DNA of 34,448 nt from Bdellovibrionales bacterium GWA1_52_35. GTDB lineage: Bacteria; Bdellovibrionota; UBA1018. The notes under the pieces are model-generated. The model ran no database searches, had not been told where the DNA came from, and saw nothing but the letters and a program-made list of their open reading frames with translations. Shown here in pieces: positions 6,095-13,771 of the stretch. Made by a program: the position numbers and the translations under genes. Location: the NCBI GenBank assembly GCA_001769805.1, contig MEPO01000023.1:1-34448 (forward strand), given 5' to 3'. The first letter of the stretch is position 1, and every line of letters starts with the position of its first letter.

Positions 6095-7377
6095 AGTTTT
6101 TTGCAGTTCCCGTCCCAATCACCGCAGTGCTTGCCCTGCTCTGGTCTCCAGCCACCCAGGCGCTCACCCTGGTTCACTCCAATGACGTGATGGGAGACAT
6201 TGAACCTTGCGGCTGCCAGGGCACTCCCAAAGGGGGCATGGTTCGAAAAGAAGCCTTGCTCAAGGGAATAGAGGTTTCGGATCTCCTTCAACTCGATGCG
6301 GGTGACCTGCTCTTCAGTACAGAATCACTGCCGAAGCTTCTCCAGACTGAAGGAGCACTCCAAGCTTCTTATTTGCTGAAAGCTATGGAACTGTTGAATC
6401 ACGATGTAATCGTTCCGGGCGAAAAGGATTTTGCGCTCGGTTTCAAGACGTTCGAAAATCTCCGAAGCACAACCAAAATCCCTTTCCTTGCCGCCAACCT
6501 CAGCAGAAAAGATGGAAAAGCTTTTTTAAAACCTTTCGTCATTCTGAAGCGCAAAGACAAAGCCGGGAAAGAACTTCGAATTGCGGTGATCGGTCTGGTG
6601 GGAGACGCTTTGCGCTGGCCCCAGGAGCTGATCGCCAGCCCCGCTATTGCCGCGGCCAAGCGCCTGGTTCAGGAGCTCCGGCCAGAAGCCGATCTTCTAA
6701 TTGCCTTGACCCATCAAGGTCATGAAGCGGATCGACAGCTGGCTCAAGCCGTACCGGAACTGGATCTGATCATTGGCGGGCATACACAGACTTATCTTCA
6801 GCAACCTGTTTATGCCGGCTCCACGATGATTCTGGAAGCCGCTTACCGGAACCAGTTTGTGGGACTCCTCTCGCCAGCATTCGAAAAATCGAAACTGATC
6901 CGACCGATTCCGGCTGCTGCCTACCAGAGTATCGCTCTGGATGAACTTTATGATCCTGCAGCAACGGCCGTAAAGACACCAATGCAGAAGCTGGTTTCTG
7001 AATTCAAAAACGCCGCCTCGGAAGCCTTGAAGGCCAAGGAAGCAGAACTCAATAAATTTTCACCAACCACATCAGAAGCTCCTGCTGAAACAGAATTCCA
7101 GACTGTAAAAAAGTGCGCTCAGTGCCATCAGGCGCAGCATCGGTTCTGGAAGACCACGCCTCATCATAAAGCTCTGAATAAAGCTCTGAATAAAAAACTC
7201 CCCTTTATGGCTCTCAAATCCGATTCCGTGGAATGTGAACACTGCCATGGGCCGGGCGGGAATCATCCATTTTCTGGAACTTACCGGAAAACCGTGGACG
7301 AGAAGGTCTGTCTGACCTGCCATAGGGGCACTTCTGATGCGCAACGCAAGCGGATCGCCTGCAAGGAAACGAAATGA
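6091..7377 (+). CDS. Degenerate 5'-nucleotidase-like metallophosphatase fused to a triheme cytochrome c
   Basis: A signal peptide (to about residue 24) sends this to the periplasm. Residues 27-270 follow the UshA-type 5'-nucleotidase layout: HSNDVMGDIEPCGC, LDAGDLLFS, PGEKDFALG, LTHQGHEAD and IIGGHTQT. Residues 335-428 hold three c-type heme sites, CAQCH (342-346), CEHCH (382-386) and CLTCH (407-411), in a cytochrome c554-like arrangement. Several phosphatase residues known from UshA are changed: the first-motif His is Met34, and the Asn-His pair of GNHE is Glu111-Lys112. D32, D72, H208, H231 and Q233 remain. Classical phosphoesterase activity is therefore doubtful. A CGC motif at 40-42 is also present. 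It overlaps both neighbours by four bases, so it is translated within the operon. Confidence 0.85.
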   Translation: MKFFAVPVPITAVLALLWSPATQALTLVHSNDVMGDIEPCGCQGTPKGGMVRKEALLKGIEVSDLLQLDAGDLLFSTESLPKLLQTEGALQASYLLKAMELLNHDVIVPGEKDFALGFKTFENLRSTTKIPFLAANLSRKDGKAFLKPFVILKRKDKAGKELRIAVIGLVGDALRWPQELIASPAIAAAKRLVQELRPEADLLIALTHQGHEADRQLAQAVPELDLIIGGHTQTYLQQPVYAGSTMILEAAYRNQFVGLLSPAFEKSKLIRPIPAAAYQSIALDELYDPAATAVKTPMQKLVSEFKNAASEALKAKEAELNKFSPTTSEAPAETEFQTVKKCAQCHQAQHRFWKTTPHHKALNKALNKKLPFMALKSDSVECEHCHGPGGNHPFSGTYRKTVDEKVCLTCHRGTSDAQRKRIACKETK

Positions 7378-8465
7378 TGGCCAAAGAAACACTCGTCCTC
7401 GGGATCGAAAGCTCTTGTGATGAATGCAGCGCCACGGTCGTACGTCATCAATCCGGTGTGCCCGTTGAAGTCTTGAGCCTGGCCACCTACTCGCAAATCG
7501 GTTTGCATCGTCCTTACGGCGGCGTGGTTCCCGAAATCGCCTCGCGCAATCACCTTGAGACCGTGAACCACATGATTGATCAGGCCCTCACTGAAGCGGG
7601 AGTTTCCACCGCCGAAGTTGATGTCATTGCGGTCACGAACCGACCGGGCCTTGCGGGAGCACTCCTCGTTGGCATCAGTGCTGCCAAAGCAATGGCATAC
7701 GCGCTGAACAAACCGCTTATTCCAGTTCATCACCTTGAAGGCCACGCGAGCAGCATTTTCTTGAAAGGCTCAAATCTTCTGCAACCGGATCAGCTCCCCT
7801 TACCGCTGCTGGTCGCAATTGTCTCGGGCGGACACACCAATCTTTATACCTTCAAAACCCTGCCGGAACTCTGGCCTCCGGATCTGCTCAAACGCTCTCT
7901 GGTTGGACGCTCGCGCGATGATGCGGCCGGTGAAGCCTTCGACAAAACAGCAAAGACCCTGGGCTTTCCTTACCCAGGAGGGGTCTGGATTGATAAGACC
8001 GCAAAAAGCGGCAACCCCGAGGTTTTCAAACTTCCTCGTGCTCTTCCGCAGAAAGCCACCTTGGACTTTTCCTTTAGCGGACTCAAGACCGCCGTGGTCC
8101 TGGAAACCCAGAAACTCAAAGCTGCAGGAACCCTCGAAGAGCGCCTGCCGGATCTTTGCGCCTCCATCCAGGAAGCCATCGTCGACGCGCTCCTGACCAA
8201 GATCTATCTCGCAATCCGGATGCATGGCTGTCGCGCCCTGGCCGTTGTCGGCGGAGTCGCCGCCAACTCGCGGCTCCGGGAGAGACTCCAGGCCGAGTGG
8301 GCCGCCTACGGGCTGAAGCATGAGCCGATATTCCCGAAGCTGGAATACTGCAGTGACAATGCGGCCATGGTGGGCGCTGCAGGTGCCTTTCGATACAGGC
8401 AGGGTCAATTCATTCGCGGAACAGATCTGCTCACTCTGAACGCAATTCCCAACCCCGAGGTATAA
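7374..8465 (+). CDS. tsaD: tRNA N6-threonylcarbamoyladenosine synthase subunit TsaD
   Basis: TsaD transfers the threonylcarbamoyl group from TC-AMP to A37 of ANN-decoding tRNAs, working with TsaB and TsaE. Family hallmarks are present: VLGIESSCDECSATVV at the start, GGVVPEIASRNHLE, the metal-binding HHLEGHASSIF, VSGGHTNLY, FSFSGLKTAV, and GGVAANSRLRE followed by YCSDNAAMVGAAG. The length of 363 is slightly above the usual 335-345. AAGGA lies six bases before ATG 7374; a second ATG at 7377 is in frame. The start overlaps the stop of the cytochrome gene. Confidence 0.96.
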   Translation: MMAKETLVLGIESSCDECSATVVRHQSGVPVEVLSLATYSQIGLHRPYGGVVPEIASRNHLETVNHMIDQALTEAGVSTAEVDVIAVTNRPGLAGALLVGISAAKAMAYALNKPLIPVHHLEGHASSIFLKGSNLLQPDQLPLPLLVAIVSGGHTNLYTFKTLPELWPPDLLKRSLVGRSRDDAAGEAFDKTAKTLGFPYPGGVWIDKTAKSGNPEVFKLPRALPQKATLDFSFSGLKTAVVLETQKLKAAGTLEERLPDLCASIQEAIVDALLTKIYLAIRMHGCRALAVVGGVAANSRLRERLQAEWAAYGLKHEPIFPKLEYCSDNAAMVGAAGAFRYRQGQFIRGTDLLTLNAIPNPEV

Positions 8466-8470
8466 TCAAT

Positions 8471-9313
8471 ATGGCCACCCACGGGAAACGCCGCGCATTC
8501 GGCCAGCACTTCCTCAAAGACACGTCGGTTTCCAATCTCATCGCGCAAACCGCCCTGGAAGAAGCCCAGCGCCTGGGCTGCAAGACCCTGCTCGAGATCG
8601 GACCGGGGCGAGGGGCATTGACCCAGCCACTTTTGACGGACCTCGCAAAAGCGGGACACGGCATCGAGCAGTTCACTCTTTGTGAACGGGACGAAGCACT
8701 CGCAGACCTTTGGGTGGATCTTGAGAAACACCGGGATAAAAACATTTCTTCCTTCAGACTGACAATCGAAGAGGGGGATTTCATGCAGCTAGCGACCGAA
8801 AAGTGGCTCACGCGACCTCCGGTAGCGGTCGTTTCCAATCTCCCCTATTCCGCGGGAACCGCGATTTTCACCCTGCTTGCGGGATTGCCCGAGAGTATTC
8901 CAGTCATGGTGCTCATGTTCCAGGCCGAAGTCGCCCAGAGACTTCGTGCAGAGGTGGGAACCAGGGAATGGGGCCGCCTTTCAGTCTGGACCCAGAATCG
9001 CTGGGACGTCCATAAGCTCATCGCTGTTCCTCGAAAAGCTTTCAGTCCGCCCCCGGATGTGGAATCCGAAGTGGTTGTGATCACCCGACGGGAAAACGCC
9101 CGGATTCCTGCGACTCTGAACGGGCACCAGGCTGAACTCTGGGAACCTCTGCTGAAGACCTGTTTCACCCACCGGCGCAAAATGCTCCGTTCCGGGATGC
9201 CTACCAGCGGGCCTTTCCGGGAAGCCCTGAATCGCTCAGGCGTGGACCCGACCAAACGCCCGGAGGCTCTCTCCTGGGACGACTGGGCGCGGCTGGTTGA
9301 AGCCTTGACATAA
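8471..9313 (+). CDS. rsmA: 16S rRNA (adenine1518-N6/adenine1519-N6) dimethyltransferase
   Basis: RsmA (KsgA) dimethylates two adjacent adenines near the 3' end of 16S rRNA, a late step in 30S assembly. Visible motifs are FGQHFLKD at the N-terminus, SAM-binding LEIGPGRGALT (about 41-51), the catalytic NLPYS (123-127), and KAFSPPPDVESEVV with the C-terminal helical segment CFTHRRKML. The length of 280 is normal. It starts five bases after tsaD ends. The region between the SAM motif and NLPY is somewhat longer than in E. coli. Confidence 0.95.
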   Translation: MATHGKRRAFGQHFLKDTSVSNLIAQTALEEAQRLGCKTLLEIGPGRGALTQPLLTDLAKAGHGIEQFTLCERDEALADLWVDLEKHRDKNISSFRLTIEEGDFMQLATEKWLTRPPVAVVSNLPYSAGTAIFTLLAGLPESIPVMVLMFQAEVAQRLRAEVGTREWGRLSVWTQNRWDVHKLIAVPRKAFSPPPDVESEVVVITRRENARIPATLNGHQAELWEPLLKTCFTHRRKMLRSGMPTSGPFREALNRSGVDPTKRPEALSWDDWARLVEALT

Positions 9314-9342
9314 GCAGTCCGCCGCACGAAGCTGGGCGGGCA

Positions 9343-10719
9343 ATGACACCTTCTCAACGTAAACTCCATAGTCTCAGTCTTGCGCTTATATGCAGCGGAT
9401 GGATATTTCCCCAGAATGCTGCAGCAAATATCGGTGAATCGTTCGGCTTCGGGTCCCGGGCGGCAGCGCTTGCCAGTGCCGTAACCGCGGAAGCCCAAAA
9501 GCAGGACGGCTACGCATCTTTTTACAATCCCGCACTGATGCCTTTTGGCTCTGAAACATTCACCCTGAGCTGGGGAGTGATTGCGATGGAGCCCAGATTC
9601 AAGCCCATTGAAAATGTCGTCCTCGCGAATACCTATATGGCGGAAGCAACACAGATCGGCTCAGTCGATCTGAATTACCGGACCACCTTCGGCAATTTCT
9701 TCGGTCTGACCTGGCGTTCTGAGTCTTCCGCGAAGTGGGCGGCCGGGCTCACCGCCTTTTTGCCGCTGCTTCAAACCGCCTTCATGGACACGGGTGAAGC
9801 CTTTGCTCCTGAATACACTCTCGACCGGGCGCGCACCCAGCGCCCTCAGTTCAACTTTGCGGCCGCCCGCATCCTGCTTCCCAACTTCAGCGTGGGTGCC
9901 GGCCTGCAAGTCGCTTTTTCGATGACAGCCAAAGCCGATATTTCTCTGCAAACAGATCTAGCCAAACCTTCCAACATGCGGTTTACAACCAGTCTGGCGC
10001 CCAAAGCAGTTCCTTACCTCGGAATGCTCTATGCTCCTGAAGGCAAACAGGGGATTTCTGGCGGCCTCACTCTGCGATTCCCGAGCACCTCTGAAGCCCA
10101 TATGGATCTCACCTCGGCAGTCAATCTCCCCGCGACGGGTAGCTATTTCCCTTTTGCATATAATTCGCAATCGGCCCTTTATTATGATCCGTTGACCATC
10201 CAGCTCGGGGCAAAACTCCCCTGGTCAGCCGAGCAGCAGACATTCTTGCAGCTCGAACACCAGGCCTGGAGGAACTTCAAAACACCGGTAATGACGCTTA
10301 CACGCGATCCACAGGGCGCAATACTCTCGGATAGCCGGAATCCTGAATATGAATACCGCAACATTCTCGTTCCCCGGGTAGGGCACGAGGCGTCGTTCGG
10401 TGGGACTCTCGTCCGGCTCGGTTACGGTTATCGCCCGAGTATACTTGCCCGCCTTTCCACCGGAGCCGGCAACAGGATTGATCCTTCCCGTCATATGCTG
10501 CAAACAGGCCTCGGCTGGGAGTTCAGAGAATGTTTCGGAACCAAAACGCTCTGTGACCTGGATTTGCACGCTGCGTATCAGCATCTGGCCCGACAACACA
10601 TCGACAAAACGCCGGCCGATGAGGCTGGATCGCCCACCGGGAACAAAGTCGGTTCTCCGGGGTACGACGTGGGTGGAAAAATTTATGGGGGCGGGGTATC
10701 TCTTACTCTGAAGATTTAA
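9343..10719 (+). CDS. FadL/OmpP1-type outer-membrane transporter
   Basis: Proteins of this family are 14-strand barrels that move hydrophobic compounds, notably long-chain fatty acids, across the outer membrane. Signal peptide to about ANA. The mature N-terminus GESFGFGSRAAALASAVTA is the plug-type start of the family, followed by YASFYNPALMPF (the usual FadL NPAG/NPAL region) and then alternating amphipathic strands to the terminal GGGVSLTLKI. Length 458 fits. An acyl-CoA synthetase in the same run at 11864 supports fatty acid as substrate, though that is inference. A weak GGGCGGG precedes the ATG. Confidence 0.82.
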   Translation: MTPSQRKLHSLSLALICSGWIFPQNAAANIGESFGFGSRAAALASAVTAEAQKQDGYASFYNPALMPFGSETFTLSWGVIAMEPRFKPIENVVLANTYMAEATQIGSVDLNYRTTFGNFFGLTWRSESSAKWAAGLTAFLPLLQTAFMDTGEAFAPEYTLDRARTQRPQFNFAAARILLPNFSVGAGLQVAFSMTAKADISLQTDLAKPSNMRFTTSLAPKAVPYLGMLYAPEGKQGISGGLTLRFPSTSEAHMDLTSAVNLPATGSYFPFAYNSQSALYYDPLTIQLGAKLPWSAEQQTFLQLEHQAWRNFKTPVMTLTRDPQGAILSDSRNPEYEYRNILVPRVGHEASFGGTLVRLGYGYRPSILARLSTGAGNRIDPSRHMLQTGLGWEFRECFGTKTLCDLDLHAAYQHLARQHIDKTPADEAGSPTGNKVGSPGYDVGGKIYGGGVSLTLKI

Positions 10720-10723
10720 AATT

Positions 10724-11383
10724 ATGCGAAAACTCATTGAACTCCTGAAAGCCAACTTTTTTGCCGGCATCCTGGTCCTGATCCCCATCGGCGTGATCAT
10801 CTGGATCGCAGGCTGGGCCCTTGGAATCCTCTGGGGCTTGCGGGAACTTCTTCCGGAAGACTGGAGCCCCGAAAGCTTCAGTCATGATCCGTCTCTCATT
10901 TCGGTGATCAACTTCGCTTTGATCCTTGCCGCGCTTTTAGTTCTGGCCATCTCGATCTCCGGCTTGGGCTGGGCTTCCAAACATTACCTGGGAAAAAAAG
11001 TGCTGGAAGGAATTGCTCAGTTCATTGAACGCATTCCTTTCCTGAGAAGTATTTACAGCGCACTGGACCAGCTGCTCAAAACCATGGCCGCGCAAGGCAG
11101 CCAACAGTTCAATCGAGTCGTTTACATCGAGTACCCCCGATCCGGAACCTGGGCCTTGGCTTTTGTGACCGGCACGGCACGCCCCCCCTGGGGAACCCCG
11201 GATACCGAGTATCTCAATATTTACGTACCCACCACACCGAACCCGACCTCAGGATTTCACCTGATCGTCGCAGAAAAAGACACCCGCGAAGCCCATCTTA
11301 AAGTCGAAGAAGCTTTCAAAGTCATTCTTTCGCTCGGCCTCGCACACTCCGGGAAGGTCCCTCATGGTGGCCGCACCCCATAA
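10724..11383 (+). CDS. DUF502 family inner-membrane protein
   Basis: Function unknown. Two membrane segments lie near the N-terminus (FFAGILVLIPIGVIIWIAGW, about 12-35; VINFALILAALLVLAISISG, about 61-82). Conserved DUF502 features follow: IPFLRSIYSALDQLLKT, a beta-rich soluble part with RVVYIEYPRSGTWALAFVTG, and YVPTTPNPTSGFHLIV. The length of 219 is typical. It starts four bases after the FadL-like gene and overlaps smpB by 20 bases, so it is co-transcribed with translation factors. No specific role can be assigned. Confidence 0.9.
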   Translation: MRKLIELLKANFFAGILVLIPIGVIIWIAGWALGILWGLRELLPEDWSPESFSHDPSLISVINFALILAALLVLAISISGLGWASKHYLGKKVLEGIAQFIERIPFLRSIYSALDQLLKTMAAQGSQQFNRVVYIEYPRSGTWALAFVTGTARPPWGTPDTEYLNIYVPTTPNPTSGFHLIVAEKDTREAHLKVEEAFKVILSLGLAHSGKVPHGGRTP

Positions 11384-11867
11384 ATCCTCTGCTCCCAGAA
11401 AAGACACCGGAGAGAAGCTGATCGCGAGCAATCCCACCGCGCGCTCCAATTATTTCATTGAAGAAGTGATTGAGGCCGGCATCGCCCTGACCGGTACGGA
11501 AGTGAAGAGCCTGCGGAGCCAGACACCTAATATCCGGGATGCCTTTGTGGAAGTGACCGGACGGGTGAAGCTGGAAGCCTGGCTCCTCAACGCGCATATT
11601 GCTCCGTACACCCACGGCAATATCTGGAACCACGATCCGCTGCGCAGACGCAAGCTGCTCCTTCACCGCAACCAGATCGACAAGCTTTTTGGCGCCATCA
11701 CGCAAAAAGGACTCAATGTCATTCCCCTGCGCATGTATTTCAAGGCTGGCAAGGCCAAGATCGAACTGGGCGTGGGCAAAGGAAAGAAAAAGTACGACAA
11801 GCGCGAGGACCTCAAGAAGAAGTCCGCCCAGAAGGAAATGGATCAGGCGCTGAAGCAGAGAAGATGA
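11364..11867 (+). CDS. smpB: SsrA-binding protein SmpB
   Basis: SmpB carries tmRNA to stalled ribosomes for trans-translation. Recognisable segments are NPTARSNYFIEEVIEAGIALTG, TEVKSLRSQTPNIRDAFVEV, LNAHIAPYTHGNIWNHDPLR, RRRKLLLHRNQI, and the basic C-terminal tail starting ELGVGKGKKKYDKREDLKKK that mimics an mRNA-tRNA pair. The length of 167 is slightly long because of an N-terminal extension (MVAAPHKSSAPRKD); the ATG at 11364 has AAGG upstream. No tmRNA gene was found in the window. Confidence 0.95.
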   Translation: MVAAPHKSSAPRKDTGEKLIASNPTARSNYFIEEVIEAGIALTGTEVKSLRSQTPNIRDAFVEVTGRVKLEAWLLNAHIAPYTHGNIWNHDPLRRRKLLLHRNQIDKLFGAITQKGLNVIPLRMYFKAGKAKIELGVGKGKKKYDKREDLKKKSAQKEMDQALKQRR

Positions 11868-13771
11868 AGTTTATTCTTGAACACACTATTACGGAGACTT
11901 TCCTGAAAAGAGTGAAATCCACTCCCGAGCAGGTGGCTTTCCGCTACAAGCCCCAGGGACCCATGGGGCCCGGCAAATGGATGGACGTCAGCTTTGCCCA
12001 GTTTTACGGGGAATGCCAGGAGTTCTCCCGCGGACTCATGGCGCTTGACGTGCAACGGGGAGATCGTATCGCGCTCTTCTCGAATACGCGCTACGAGTGG
12101 TCCTTGTCAGATATGGCCATTCTTGGAGCGGGTGCGGTCACTGTACCCATCTACGCCTCCAGTACTTCTGAAGACGCCTGCTATATTCTGAAACATTCCG
12201 AAGCCAAAGTATTGATCGTGGAAAACGCCAGGAACCTACTGCGACTCTTTGAAACGGAAGGCATGGAAACACCTGAGAGCAGCGCGGTCAAGTCCATCAT
12301 TCTTCTTGATCCCCCCGGGAAATCGGAAGCCAAGCAGCTCGAAAAATGTCCGAACTTCCAGTTCCTGAATTTCAATGAAGTGAAGGAACGCGGCCACGAG
12401 AATACGAAAATTCCGCCCTCCCGCTTCGTAGATCACCTCGGAAAAGCCAAACGCGGTGACGTGCTCACCATTTGCTACACCTCCGGTACGACGGGCATAC
12501 CCAAAGGCGTCGTCCTCACGCATCAAAATTTAATGAGCGTGATCAGTGATTGCGTCAAGGTACTTGGAAAGCACATCAACCCCAAAAAAGAAGTCATTCT
12601 GTCTTTTTTGCCCTTTTCTCATATTCTCGGGAAAGTGGAATCGATGACCATCTATGCCGTTGGCTGGCAGCAGGTCTTCGCAGAGGGGCCCGATCGGCTG
12701 CTTTCGAATCTGCAGGAGATCAAACCGACAATCCTTTTTGCAGTTCCCCGAACCTTCGAGAAAGCCTATCAACTCATCCGCTCCTCGGTTCGCGATTCTT
12801 CTTTCGTAACCCGGGAGCTTTTTCGCTGGGCTTACGATATCGGCACCGAGTATGCGGCGGTCACCGAGCAGGAGGGAAAACCCACCAAAACCCTGCTTCT
12901 CAGCTATTTGCTGGCCAAATCGCTGGTCTTCGGGAAAGTCGCCCAACGTTTTGGAGGAAGACTCCGGTTCTCGATCTGCGGTGGTGCCCCCCTGCCGAAA
13001 GAGCTGGGCGAATTTTTCAGGAATGCGGGCTTCCTGATTCTGGAAGGCTACGGCCTGACGGAAACCTGCGCCCCGGTCACGCTGAATACCCCTGAACGCG
13101 TCCGCTTCGGCTCGGTCGGCCGCCCTCTGCCGGATGTCACCATCAAGATCGAAAAAGACGGAGAAATACTGCTCCGCTCCGCGAAAGTATTCCGGGAATA
13201 CTACAAAATGCCGGAGGAGACCGCCGAAGCGCTTCAGAACGGTCAGCATAAGTGGTTCCACACGGGCGATATCGGCAGCATCGATGAGGACGGCTATCTG
13301 CACATCACCGACCGTAAAAAAGATCTCATCGTCACGAGTGCCGGAAAAAACATCGCCCCTCAAAAAATTGAAAATTTAGTGAAAACCCACACCTTGATCA
13401 ATCAGTTCGTGGTTTTGGGTGATCGACGCAACTACCTGACGGCTCTGGTGACCTTGGAGCGGGAACAGATCATCCGCTACGCGAACGAACATCATATCCT
13501 GTTCAGCGAGTACTCGGAGCTGGTCAAGAACCCCAGAATTGTCACGCGCATTCAACGGATCGTGGACGCGATCAACAAGCGGCTGGCAGGCTATGAAACG
13601 ATCAAAAAATTTGCAATTCTGCCCAACGAGTTCACGATTCAAAGCGGTGAACTCTCACCTTCCCTGAAAGTGCGCCGCCGCTTCATTCACGACAAGTACT
13701 CCTCGGTTCTGGACTCTCTTTACCGGGAAAACTCCCCCGGAGGAACTCATGCAACCAGATACACGCAATAA
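11864..13771 (+). CDS. Long-chain acyl-CoA synthetase (AMP-forming)
   Basis: It activates fatty acids to acyl-CoA through an acyl-AMP intermediate. ANL-superfamily motifs are intact: the P-loop YTSGTTGIPKGVVLTH (205-220), LPFSHILGKVE, SICGGAPLPKELGEFF, GYGLTETCAPVT, WFHTGDIG, and the hinge/C-domain DRKKDLIVTSAGKNIAPQKIE. Length 635 and the FFR-like N-terminal layout resemble the bacterial FadD15/FAA1-type group rather than E. coli FadD. ATGA overlap with smpB; it overlaps kup by 23 bases. With the FadL-like porin upstream it could form a fatty-acid uptake and activation pair. Confidence 0.93.
   Translation: MKFILEHTITETFLKRVKSTPEQVAFRYKPQGPMGPGKWMDVSFAQFYGECQEFSRGLMALDVQRGDRIALFSNTRYEWSLSDMAILGAGAVTVPIYASSTSEDACYILKHSEAKVLIVENARNLLRLFETEGMETPESSAVKSIILLDPPGKSEAKQLEKCPNFQFLNFNEVKERGHENTKIPPSRFVDHLGKAKRGDVLTICYTSGTTGIPKGVVLTHQNLMSVISDCVKVLGKHINPKKEVILSFLPFSHILGKVESMTIYAVGWQQVFAEGPDRLLSNLQEIKPTILFAVPRTFEKAYQLIRSSVRDSSFVTRELFRWAYDIGTEYAAVTEQEGKPTKTLLLSYLLAKSLVFGKVAQRFGGRLRFSICGGAPLPKELGEFFRNAGFLILEGYGLTETCAPVTLNTPERVRFGSVGRPLPDVTIKIEKDGEILLRSAKVFREYYKMPEETAEALQNGQHKWFHTGDIGSIDEDGYLHITDRKKDLIVTSAGKNIAPQKIENLVKTHTLINQFVVLGDRRNYLTALVTLEREQIIRYANEHHILFSEYSELVKNPRIVTRIQRIVDAINKRLAGYETIKKFAILPNEFTIQSGELSPSLKVRRRFIHDKYSSVLDSLYRENSPGGTHATRYTQ

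Noticed and set aside
8845..9498. Minus-strand open frame of 217 codons
   Set aside because: Antisense to rsmA and the start of the FadL-like gene. No domain and very Arg/Ser-rich, as expected of a shadow frame.
11364..11867. tmRNA (ssrA) near smpB
   Set aside because: smpB is embedded in overlapping coding genes and no alanine-tRNA-like ends or tag reading frame were found in the window.
12530..13363. Minus-strand open frame of 277 codons
   Set aside because: It is antisense to the acyl-CoA synthetase. The plus-strand product carries all ANL motifs; the minus frame shows no domain and no ribosome binding site.
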